Source: Nitrospina sp.
Lineage (GTDB): Bacteria; Nitrospinota; Nitrospinia; Nitrospinales; Nitrospinaceae
Assembly (NCBI GenBank): GCA_004357365.1
Contig: SMVT01000145.1
Location: 1-5,333, forward strand
Direction of reading: 5' to 3'
DNA: 5,333 bases
Positions 1 through 5,333 of this stretch are shown in pieces. Each line of letters starts with the position of its first letter. Positions within the stretch are counted from its first letter, which is position 1. The position numbers were made by a program, and so were the translations under genes. Under the pieces are notes generated by a model that was not told where the DNA came from, searched no databases, and worked only from the letters and a program-made list of their open reading frames with translations.

Positions 1-249
1 CCCGGCAACCTGGCCACCATGGTCTCCGCTCTTAACGGTATGACCGAAAAAATTGAATCCCTGAAGCTGCTGGAGGTCGGGGAGGATTTCAAAAGTTCCG
101 AACGATCTTTCGACCTGGTCATAACCACTCATTTTGAAGACCGGGACGGGTTGGACGCTTATTCCAAACATGAGGTCCACCAACCGGTCATTCAACTGGC
201 CCGCACTCTTTGTTCACAAACCATTGTGGTGGATTACGAAACCGCTTAA
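1..249 (+). CDS. Dabb-family (stress-responsive alpha/beta barrel) protein, 5' end cut by window
   Basis: The reading frame is open from base 1 to the TAA at 247-249, giving 82 residues. The ATG at 19 is probably internal: the codons before it (PGNLAT) fit the family pattern, where an 'NL' helix precedes the central strand. The visible part matches the C-terminal four-fifths of a Dabb domain: a helix, then LEVGEDF, a SERSFDL strand, the THFEDRDGLDAY segment, a histidine pair around KHEVHQ, and the closing strand VVDYE. Dabb proteins are usually about 95-105 residues, so roughly 15-20 N-terminal residues lie outside the window. The fold is a small dimeric ferredoxin-like barrel related to antibiotic-biosynthesis monooxygenases. 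Bacterial members mostly have no established function, so none is assigned. No terminator follows, and the next promoter begins 30 bp after the stop. The family call is fairly sure. Confidence 0.85.
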   Translation, partial: PGNLATMVSALNGMTEKIESLKLLEVGEDFKSSERSFDLVITTHFEDRDGLDAYSKHEVHQPVIQLARTLCSQTIVVDYETA

Positions 250-278
250 CCCGCTCGGCCACGGAGACACCAGGGAAA

Positions 279-306
279 TTGACAATCTTTCGAGTGTTTA
301 TATAAT
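279..306 (+). promoter_or_regulatory. Consensus sigma70-type promoter upstream of the DksA-like gene
   Basis: A perfect -35 box TTGACA (279-284) and a perfect -10 box TATAAT (301-306) are separated by 16 bp. Transcription would start near 312-314. There is no extended -10 TG, and the discriminator is AT-rich. It lies just after the Dabb stop codon and faces the gene at 501. Full-consensus hexamers are uncommon and predict strong basal transcription. Spacing one base under the 17-bp optimum is well tolerated. The activity is inferred, not shown. Confidence 0.75.
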
Positions 307-311
307 TTCTT

Positions 312-500
312 GTACTTTTCAAACTCTAGTGATACCCTTTAGGGCAGTTTTTGGAGCATAGGTTGCCTATTTGATTGATTTATTTGGCATTATTCGATTT
401 TTGGAGGAGTATTCCCGTCGGCGATCGGCCCGTTATGATGCGTAGTTGGTTGAACTCCCTTTAAATCTTCTATCAAAATCCTTGATCAGGAGACTCCCAA
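312..500 (+). other. Long 5' leader of the DksA-like gene (or a separate small RNA)
   Basis: About 190 nt separate the predicted start site from the GTG at 501. The segment is AT-rich and contains no convincing gene. It holds a small perfect hairpin, ATAGG/CCTAT with a 3-nt loop (358-370), and a minimal CCC-TTTA-GGG hairpin (335-344). The 9-mer TTTTTGGAG occurs twice, 50 bp apart (348-356 and 398-406). A Shine-Dalgarno-like GGAGGAG (403-409) has no start codon at a proper distance. The next ATG (435) lies 25 nt downstream and encodes only nine residues. No known riboswitch or small-RNA family was recognised and no intrinsic terminator was seen, so a plain long leader is the default reading. 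Confidence 0.4.
488..492 (+). promoter_or_regulatory. Ribosome binding site of the DksA-like gene
   Basis: AGGAG lies 8 nt before GTG 501. This fixes the GTG as the start, since no in-frame ATG is available near the beginning of the coding region. Confidence 0.75.
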
Positions 501-1184
501 GTGGCGGTAAAAAAGAAAAAGGTTGTAAAGAAAAAAGTGACGAAAGCGAAAACCCCCTCAGCGAAAAAGAAATCTCCGGCTTTCAAAAAGAGCGCTTCCG
601 CCAAAAAGGCCGTTAAAAGCTCCAAGAAGAAAACCGCCGTCAAAAAGAATCCCAAAATCGCCGCCAAAAAAGGGAAGGCTCCCAAAAAAGCCAAAGCGGT
701 TGTTAAAAAACCCGCCTCAAAGAAAAAGGCGGTGAAAGCGGCTCCGAAAAAGGTCATCAAACCAGTGCCCGCCAAAAAAGCGCCCGAGCCGCCGCCGGAA
801 GAAATAATCAAGCCGGTAGTCAAATCCTCTTTTAAAAAAGATGACCCGAAGATTCTGAAAATTCAGGAGAGATTGAATCACGATAGAAAAAGATTGAGGA
901 GCATGCTCCGTTCATCCCAGGAAGTGGAACGGACCATCAACGATATTACGTTCAGCAATGAAATCGACCTGGCTTCCAGTCTGGAAGGCCGGGAAATGGC
1001 GTTTCAGCTTTCCAGCCGGGAGCGGAACGAGTTGAGAATGGTGGAAGATGCTCTGTTTAAGATTGCGAAGGGTACGTACGGAGTCTGCGACAGTTGTTCC
1101 AAACACATCACCCTCAAGCGCCTGGAAATCAGGCCCCTGTCGGCGCTTTGCATCGAATGCCAAGAGAATCTGGAAGTCTGCTGA
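501..1184 (+). CDS. DksA/TraR-family C4 zinc-finger protein with a histone-H1-like lysine-rich N-terminal tail
   Basis: The 227-residue protein has two distinct halves. Residues 1-100 hold 40 lysines and no arginine, mixed with Ala, Pro, Ser and Val in KKA, PAKKA and KKP patterns. The first acidic residue is E96. This resembles the tails of histone H1 and bacterial H1-like proteins and is presumably disordered. Residues 117-190 form a predicted coiled coil. Its turn carries I-D156-L-A158, matching the Asp and Ala of the DksA tip motif (D71-x-x-D74-x-A76 in E. coli), while the first Asp is N153 here. Residues 191-220 hold the signature GTYGVC and a C4 zinc site: C196, C199, C217, C220 (CxxC-x17-CxxC). 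Family members bind the secondary channel of RNA polymerase and alter initiation, often with ppGpp. That activity is plausible but unproven here. The tail suggests added nucleic-acid binding. Plain DksA (about 150 aa) and TraR (about 73 aa) lack such a tail. The family call is firm; the exact role is open. Confidence 0.9.
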   Translation: MAVKKKKVVKKKVTKAKTPSAKKKSPAFKKSASAKKAVKSSKKKTAVKKNPKIAAKKGKAPKKAKAVVKKPASKKKAVKAAPKKVIKPVPAKKAPEPPPEEIIKPVVKSSFKKDDPKILKIQERLNHDRKRLRSMLRSSQEVERTINDITFSNEIDLASSLEGREMAFQLSSRERNELRMVEDALFKIAKGTYGVCDSCSKHITLKRLEIRPLSALCIECQENLEVC

Positions 1185-1193
1185 GCCCTTCTC

Positions 1194-3761
1194 CTATTTT
1201 CCGTGACACTTTTTGTATTTCTTACCGCTTCCGCACGGGCAGGGTTCGTTGCGTCCCACTTTGTTTTCATCCCGCTTGACGGGGGCCTGCTTCTGGCCTT
1301 CTGAACCCTCCCCCCGGTGCTCTATGACTTTGCGTTCCTCTTTGTCTTGGCGGGTTTCGAGAGACTGGATGGCCTCCTTGTTGATCTGGGCCTTGAACAG
1401 GAATTCACAGATTTCCTCTTTCATTCGAAAGTTCATGTGGCTGAACAAATCGAACCCTTCCTTCTTGTATTCGTTGAGCGGGTTTTTCTGGGCGTACCCG
1501 CGGAGGCCGATGCCCTCCTTCATGTGATCCATCGCCAAAAGATGCTCCCTCCACAGGTTGTCCAGTACCTGGAGCATGATCATCCGCTCCGGGTAACGCA
1601 GAAGCTCCGGCCCGATTTCTTTCTCCTTCAAATCGTACTTGTCGGTGGCGGCACTGAACACCTCTTCATGAATCTGCTCGACCTTGCAGTCTTCCAGATC
1701 GATCTTCTGTTTGCCTTCCAGAAGCAAATGCTGGTCATCCGCCTTCTTTAAGGAAACGTCCAACAACCGTTCCAGGCTTTCATTGAGCCGTTCGATATCC
1801 CATTCCTCGGGATAAATATCCGGAGGGATGATGTCCGCCAGGGTTTTCTCCAGCACCTCATCGGCGATATCGTAAAGCAGGTCCTTCTGGTTGTCTCCCG
1901 TGAGAATGTCGCGGCGTAAAGTATAGATGATTTCCCTCTGCCGGTTCATGACGTCATCGTATTCCAGCAGATGTTTTCGGATGTCGAAGTTGTGCCCCTC
2001 CACCTTGCGTTGCGCATTTTCCACCGCCTTGGAGACCATGGCGTGCTCGATCGGCTGGCCGTTTTCCATTCCCAGTTTGGCCATGAGCCCGGAGATCTTG
2101 TCCGATCCGAAGATGCGAAGCAGGTCGTCCTCCAACGAAAGATAAAATCGCGAGGATCCTTGGTCTCCCTGACGGCCGGAACGGCCCCGCAACTGGTTGT
2201 CGATGCGGCGGCTCTCGTGCCTCTCCGTCCCCAGGATATGCAATCCTCCCAGTGCCGGAACCCCTTCGCCCAGGACAATGTCGGTTCCCCGGCCGGCCAT
2301 GTTGGTGGCGATGGTCACCGCCCCATTCTGCCCGGCCTGCGCAATGATTTCAGCCTCCTGTTCGTGATGCTTGGCGTTCAGTACATTATGTTTGATGCCG
2401 AATTTTTTAAGATATTTGCTCAACTGCTCGGATTTTTCGATGGAAATGGTTCCCACCAGCACCGGTCGCCCGGTTGCGTTCAATTCCCTGATCTCTTCAA
2501 TAACCGCGTCGAACTTTTCCTTCTCCGTCCGGTAAATGAGATCGGAGTAATCATCCCGGACCATCGGCATATTGGTAGGAATCGCCAACACCTCCAGCTT
2601 GTAGGTCGACTGGAATTCCTCCGCTTCGGTATCGGCGGTCCCGGTCATTCCCGACAGCTTGTCGTACATCCGGAAAAAATTCTGGAAAGTGATCGACGCC
2701 AGGGTCTGGTTTTCATTTTCAACCGTGACACCCTCTTTCGCCTCCAGGGCCTGGTGGAGTCCGTCGCTGTAACGCCGGCCCGCCATCATCCGGCCGGTGA
2801 ATTCATCGATGATCACCACCTTGTCGTCTTTGACCACATAATCGACTTCATTTTTGAAAACGACATGGGCTTTCAGGGCCTGGTTGACGTGGTGCAGGGT
2901 TTCGATCTGGAGGGGATCGTACAGGTTGGAAACCTTCAGCAGTTCTTCGACCTTGGAAATGCCCTCTTCAGTCAACGCCGAAGACCGGGCCTTTTCATCG
3001 AGCGTGTAATCCGCATCCTTTTTCAGGTTCGGGATGATCCGGTTGACGGTGTAATATTTGTCGGTGGATTCCTCCGCCGGACCGGAAATAATGAGAGGGG
3101 TGCGGGCTTCGTCGATCAGGATACTGTCCACTTCGTCGACGATGGCAAAATTAAGCCGGCGCTGAACGAAATATTCGGAGCTGAATTTCATGTTGTCGCG
3201 CAGATAATCGAACCCGAACTCGTTGTTGGTGCCGTAGGTCACGTCTGCGTTGTAGGCCTTCTGCCGGTCTTCCTCGGACATATCGTGAAAAATGGTTCCC
3301 ACGCTCAGCCCCAGAAATTTATAGATCTGCCCCATCCACTCGCTGTCGCGTGCCGCCAGGTATTCATTGACCGTGACCAGATGAACGCCCTTGCCGGTCA
3401 ACGCGTTCAAATAAACCGACAGGGTCGCCACCAGGGTTTTTCCCTCTCCGGTTTTCATTTCCGCGATTTTGCCTTCGTGCAGGGCCACCCCACCGACCAT
3501 TTGCACGTCGAAATGCCTCATTCCCAAGGTCCGCACGCTGGCCTCCCGGCACACGGCGAAGGCTTCGGGCAATAACTCCTCCAGAGATTCACCCCCATGA
3601 TGGCGTTCTCTGAATTCAACGGTTTTGGCTTTCAGCGAGCCATCGGATAACTTTTTGATTTCTTCTTCCAGGGCATTGATTTGCTCCACATATTCCTGGA
3701 TTCGCTTCAGCTCCCGCTCGTTTCGGGTGCCCACGATCATTTTCAGAAGTCGTAAAACCAT
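1194..3761 (-). CDS. secA: Preprotein translocase subunit SecA
   Basis: This is the ATPase motor that drives unfolded preproteins through SecYEG at the inner membrane. The 855 residues appear complete. NBD1 has the Walker A MKTGEGKT (102-109, K108), TVNEYLA (130-136), YGTNNEFGFDYLRDN (176-190) and the DEAD-type Walker B DEVD (209-212). The preprotein cross-linking domain spans about 221-370. LSGMTGTA (369-376) leads back towards NBD2, which carries NMAGRGTD (487-494) and the arginine-finger motif QLRGRSGRQGD (523-533). Helical scaffold and wing regions follow (about 565-795), then a charged linker. The last residues form the zinc/SecB-binding tail CxCx8CH (C841, C843, C852, H853). E. coli SecA is 901 aa. 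Much of the difference comes from VLG at 496-498 running almost directly into GGLHILG (505-511), without the variable insert. The ATG at 3761 is supported by an upstream SD and by the typical start MVLRLLKMIVGTRNERELKR. The gene is convergent with the DksA-like gene, stops 9 bp apart. Confidence 0.98.
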   Translation of the reverse strand: MVLRLLKMIVGTRNERELKRIQEYVEQINALEEEIKKLSDGSLKAKTVEFRERHHGGESLEELLPEAFAVCREASVRTLGMRHFDVQMVGGVALHEGKIAEMKTGEGKTLVATLSVYLNALTGKGVHLVTVNEYLAARDSEWMGQIYKFLGLSVGTIFHDMSEEDRQKAYNADVTYGTNNEFGFDYLRDNMKFSSEYFVQRRLNFAIVDEVDSILIDEARTPLIISGPAEESTDKYYTVNRIIPNLKKDADYTLDEKARSSALTEEGISKVEELLKVSNLYDPLQIETLHHVNQALKAHVVFKNEVDYVVKDDKVVIIDEFTGRMMAGRRYSDGLHQALEAKEGVTVENENQTLASITFQNFFRMYDKLSGMTGTADTEAEEFQSTYKLEVLAIPTNMPMVRDDYSDLIYRTEKEKFDAVIEEIRELNATGRPVLVGTISIEKSEQLSKYLKKFGIKHNVLNAKHHEQEAEIIAQAGQNGAVTIATNMAGRGTDIVLGEGVPALGGLHILGTERHESRRIDNQLRGRSGRQGDQGSSRFYLSLEDDLLRIFGSDKISGLMAKLGMENGQPIEHAMVSKAVENAQRKVEGHNFDIRKHLLEYDDVMNRQREIIYTLRRDILTGDNQKDLLYDIADEVLEKTLADIIPPDIYPEEWDIERLNESLERLLDVSLKKADDQHLLLEGKQKIDLEDCKVEQIHEEVFSAATDKYDLKEKEIGPELLRYPERMIMLQVLDNLWREHLLAMDHMKEGIGLRGYAQKNPLNEYKKEGFDLFSHMNFRMKEEICEFLFKAQINKEAIQSLETRQDKEERKVIEHRGEGSEGQKQAPVKRDENKVGRNEPCPCGSGKKYKKCHGK

Positions 3762-3772
3762 TCCAATCCTCT
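3762..3772 (-). promoter_or_regulatory. Ribosome binding site of secA
   Basis: On the minus strand AGAGGA (3772-3767) lies 5 nt before the ATG at 3761. This supports that ATG over the in-frame methionine at residue 8. Confidence 0.7.
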
Positions 3773-3919
3773 ATTCATCCCAACCGGAGGGCTAACGCTC
3801 TGGGAGACGAGATGTCGATGAATTAAAATTATTGTTCCGCGGCGGTTTGTTTTGACATGAGGGTTCAAAAGGAAAATCCAACGTTGAAACGGAGTGACCG
3901 GAGCCGCAGCGCTCCTGAA
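3762..3919 (-). other. secA 5' leader / intergenic region
   Basis: The 304 bp between secA and the M23 gene hold the M23 terminator (4015-4044), the putative secA promoter (3926-3934) and this leader of about 158 nt. Near its 5' end is a GC-rich hairpin, GGAGC/GCTCC with a 6-nt loop (3900-3915). Two tiny minus-strand ORFs, of 9 codons (ATG at 3858) and 11 codons (ATG at 3778, overlapping the secA start in another frame), lack good ribosome sites. No SecM-like secretion-monitor gene is present. A second AT-rich patch near 3820-3835 could hold a weaker promoter. The stretch from 3935 to 4014 shows only a 10-bp palindrome, GGGGCGCCCC (3962-3971), of unknown meaning. Confidence 0.4.
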
Positions 3920-3925
3920 TCAGTG

Positions 3926-3934
3926 ATTATACCA
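3926..3934 (-). promoter_or_regulatory. Putative extended -10 promoter of secA
   Basis: Read on the minus strand, TGG TATAAT (3934-3926) is a perfect -10 hexamer with the extended-10 TGn. At the expected -35 position (about 3949-3954) the sequence ACCCCG does not match consensus. Extended -10 promoters often work without a -35 box. Transcription would start near 3919. It lies downstream of the M23 terminator, so secA can be expressed independently. Confidence 0.5.
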
Positions 3935-4014
3935 AAAATACCGTCGCGCGGGGTATGTTTTGGGGCGCCCCGATGGCTGGAGGTCCGACGGTTTCAAGCC
4001 GTTTTCAAAAGGAC

Positions 4015-4044
4015 AAAAAAATAGGACGCTCAACAAAGCGTCCT
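4015..4044 (-). terminator. Intrinsic terminator of the M23 peptidase gene
   Basis: On the minus strand an 8-bp perfect stem AGGACGCT/AGCGTCCT encloses a 6-nt loop (4044-4023). It is followed by A and then a run of seven Ts (4021-4015). It starts 21 bp after the M23 stop codon and separates that gene from secA. The T-run lies only on the minus-strand side, so it is directional. Confidence 0.93.
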
Positions 4045-4065
4045 GGATGGCAAACCGGGTGGGAA

Positions 4066-4995
4066 TCAGTCTTCCAGAATATAATTTCTAGGGCTGACCG
4101 GAATTCCATTAACGAGAACTTCGTAATGGACGTGGGGACCGGTACTGCGGCCGGTATTCCCGACCAGGGCGATGGTTTGTCCGCGCTTAACCTTGTCGCC
4201 GACTTTCACCAGATTTTTGGAATTGTGACCATACCGGGTCAACACTCCGTAGCCGTGATCAATTTCCACCATGTTTCCGTACCCGTTCTCACGACCCGCC
4301 AGGATTACTTTGCCATCCGCCGTCGAGCGAACTTCGGAACCCATCCGGGTAGCGATGTCCAGGCCTTCATGTTTTTCAGGAAGACCGGTGAAGGGAGATT
4401 TCCGGTAACCAAAACCGGAGGTCACCCAACCCCGTGTCGGCCAAATGGAAGGCGTGGAGGCCAACAGGGACTTTTGGTTTTTCAGATACTCATCCAGTTC
4501 CTGAAAGCTGAACTGGCGCATCTTGATATGATTGGTCAGAATATTTAAATCGCCGGACAGGCGGTCCAGCATGGACTGCGTTTCTTTTTCCAGGGAGGTT
4601 GCAAAACTGTGCGAGGACAATCCATAAGGGCCTCCGACGCCCAGATGCTCCTGTTTCCCCTTCGGAGAATTTTCAAAAGCGGTAATGATCCGCAGTTTCT
4701 TTTCGAAACTTTCCAGGCGAGCCATTTCCGTTTCGAACGAACGGACCTGTTTACTGAATTTGTCGATTTGGGTTTTCTGGATTTTTTCCTGCCGTTTCAG
4801 CGAAGCCAGCACCACTTGATCATCTTTGTAATTCGCATACTGATTGATGAAAAAGATGCCCGCGCCGCCCAAGCAAAGGGAAACCGCCACCAGGGAAATA
4901 AGAGCAATCTTCCCAACCATCTTGGAAAACTGAATTCTTATAGGAGACCCGGCCGAGCCGGGAAACACAACTATGGTGTATATTTCTTTTTGCAC
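4066..4995 (-). CDS. Membrane-anchored M23 (LytM-type) peptidoglycan endopeptidase
   Basis: This protein is predicted to cleave peptide cross-links in the cell wall from the periplasmic face of the inner membrane. The 309 residues start with a short cytoplasmic part (MQKEIYTIVVFPG), then one hydrophobic segment at about 27-51, with no signal-peptidase site evident. A heptad-like coiled coil covers about 57-105, and a second helical stretch covers 135-177. Between them is a GVGGP loop (119-123) often seen in this family. The M23 domain runs from about 185 to 305. All expected residues are present: zinc ligands H209 and D213 (HEGLDIA) and H290, with catalytic histidines H257 (RYGH) and H288 (HVH). 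It is therefore probably active, unlike degenerate EnvC/NlpD-type amidase activators. The GTG start follows a full SD. The gene has its own promoter and terminator and sits upstream of secA, facing the same way. Its exact substrate bond cannot be told from sequence. Confidence 0.93.
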   Translation of the reverse strand: MQKEIYTIVVFPGSAGSPIRIQFSKMVGKIALISLVAVSLCLGGAGIFFINQYANYKDDQVVLASLKRQEKIQKTQIDKFSKQVRSFETEMARLESFEKKLRIITAFENSPKGKQEHLGVGGPYGLSSHSFATSLEKETQSMLDRLSGDLNILTNHIKMRQFSFQELDEYLKNQKSLLASTPSIWPTRGWVTSGFGYRKSPFTGLPEKHEGLDIATRMGSEVRSTADGKVILAGRENGYGNMVEIDHGYGVLTRYGHNSKNLVKVGDKVKRGQTIALVGNTGRSTGPHVHYEVLVNGIPVSPRNYILED

Positions 4996-4999
4996 CCAA

Positions 5000-5006
5000 C
5001 CTCCTT
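5000..5006 (-). promoter_or_regulatory. Ribosome binding site fixing the GTG start of the M23 gene
   Basis: AAGGAGG (5006-5000 on the minus strand) is a full anti-16S match, 4 nt before GTG 4995. The spacing is slightly short but acceptable. It supports the GTG because no in-frame ATG occurs before residue 26, which is at the membrane segment. Confidence 0.75.
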
Positions 5007-5019
5007 GATGATTGTTGTA

Positions 5020-5047
5020 TGGGGACCCAATCGATGCATTTTCCCCA
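5020..5047 (-). other. Hairpin in the M23 gene leader
   Basis: On the minus strand TGGGGA (5047-5042) pairs with TCCCCA (5025-5020), leaving a 16-nt loop that contains the palindromes ATGCAT and ATCGAT, overlapping by two bases. It lies between the predicted start site (about 5061) and the SD, ending 13 nt upstream of the SD. It could affect translation, but no known RNA element was recognised and a chance match is possible. Confidence 0.3.
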
Positions 5048-5067
5048 CTGCCTTACGATGTAAACTT

Positions 5068-5097
5068 AGAATAATTGCTAACCTTCTCATTTGTCAA
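5068..5097 (-). promoter_or_regulatory. sigma70-type promoter of the M23 gene
   Basis: On the minus strand a perfect -35 TTGACA (5097-5092) is followed after 18 bp by TATTCT (5073-5068), a 4-of-6 match to the -10 consensus. Transcription would start near 5061, about 65 nt before the GTG. The M23 gene therefore need not depend on read-through from the TPR gene. Confidence 0.6.
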
Positions 5098-5183
5098 ACC
5101 TTATTTCATTTACAGTTATACCCCACCTAGGGCGATCATTTGGAAAACCCTTGAAATTCGCCAAGTTTGAAAAAGCCGGAAAT

Positions 5184-5333
5184 TCATTCTTTTTTATGTT
5201 TCAACTGGCGCATTTTATCCCGCGCCTGGATATGTTGAGGATTGATTTTTAAGACCTCCCGGTATTTCTCGAGGGCGCGTCCGGTATCACCCTGTTCCTC
5301 ATACAAAACCGCCAAGCTGAACAAGCCCGTCAC
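5184..5333 (-). CDS. TPR-repeat protein, C-terminal end only
   Basis: The minus-strand frame is open from the window edge to the TGA at 5186-5184, giving 49 residues. The first 32 residues fit one tetratricopeptide repeat at its consensus positions: L7, A8, Y11, G15, A20, Y24, V27 and P32 (for example LYEEQGD and ALEKYREVLKINP). A short basic tail, RQLKHKKE, ends the protein. TPRs form helical pairs that bind partner proteins. The rest of the protein, and thus its function and localisation, lies outside the window. It is upstream of the M23 gene on the same strand with a 188-bp gap. No convincing terminator follows: only a 4-bp CTTG/CAAG stem near 5145-5165 was seen, so some read-through is possible. 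Confidence 0.8.
   Translation of the reverse strand: MTGLFSLAVLYEEQGDTGRALEKYREVLKINPQHIQARDKMRQLKHKKE

Noticed and set aside
261..272. CGGAGACACCA resembling a tRNA acceptor end with CCA on the plus strand
   Set aside because: No T-arm or anticodon arm lies upstream. The bases before it code for the end of the Dabb protein.
435..464. Tiny ORF MMRSWLNSL in the leader
   Set aside because: Only nine residues, and the nearest SD-like GGAGGAG is 25 nt away, too far for initiation.
509..515. A-AAA-AAG heptamer in the correct frame, a possible -1 frameshift site
   Set aside because: Lysine-rich coding makes such runs inevitable. No stimulatory hairpin was seen, and the -1 frame gives only a short charged peptide.
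473..823. Minus-strand Phe/Ala-rich frame opposite the lysine tail
   Set aside because: It is a by-product of lysine codons read in reverse (TTT/CTT giving Phe and Leu). The plus strand has the SD, promoter and family domain.
1116..1148. 7-bp inverted repeat AAGCGCC/GGCGCTT around an inner CAGG/CCTG in the zinc-finger coding region
   Set aside because: It lies inside conserved codons and has no T-run on either strand, so it is not a terminator for either convergent gene.
1971..3575. Long plus-strand open frame (534 codons) inside secA
   Set aside because: It is the mirror frame of secA, with no domain-like sequence. All conserved SecA motifs lie on the minus strand.
3988..4002. Short hairpin ACGG/CCGT followed by TTTT on the plus strand
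   Set aside because: The stem is short with a wobble pair, and no plus-strand gene precedes it.
3955..4548. Plus-strand open frame of 197 codons across the M23 terminator and gene
   Set aside because: It overlaps the M23 gene and its terminator in antisense, has no SD, and shows no recognisable protein features.

Overview
The window looks like an ordinary piece of bacterial chromosome, with no mobile element, CRISPR array, rRNA or intact tRNA. It carries five genes, two of them cut by the window edges. SecA, a single-TM LytM/M23 endopeptidase and a TPR protein together suggest a Gram-negative-type cell. The moderate GC content and the M23-next-to-secA order would suit a Nitrospinota or deltaproteobacterial-type lineage, but that placement is only a weak guess.

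Plus strand, 1-1184: the C-terminal part of a Dabb-family protein is followed by a 251-bp gap. The gap holds a sigma70-type promoter with perfect -35 and -10 hexamers (279-306) and a leader of about 190 nt. The leader leads into a DksA/TraR-type C4 zinc-finger gene that starts at GTG 501. That protein is unusual: its first 100 residues form a lysine-rich, histone-H1-like tail joined to a DksA-like coiled coil and zinc finger.

Minus strand, 5333-1194, in transcription order: the end of a TPR protein, then a membrane-anchored M23 endopeptidase with its own promoter, strong Shine-Dalgarno and a textbook intrinsic terminator. Last comes a complete secA (855 aa) read from its own extended -10 promoter. 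secA and the DksA-like gene converge with 9 bp between their stop codons and no terminator visible for either.

Functionally, secA (protein export motor) and the M23 enzyme (cell-wall remodelling outside the inner membrane) form a cell-envelope neighbourhood. The terminator between them indicates separate transcription units rather than one operon. The DksA-like protein is probably a regulator acting on RNA polymerase and/or DNA. I saw no undescribed multi-gene system. The most unusual items are the H1-like/DksA-like fusion and its consensus promoter with a long unexplained leader.
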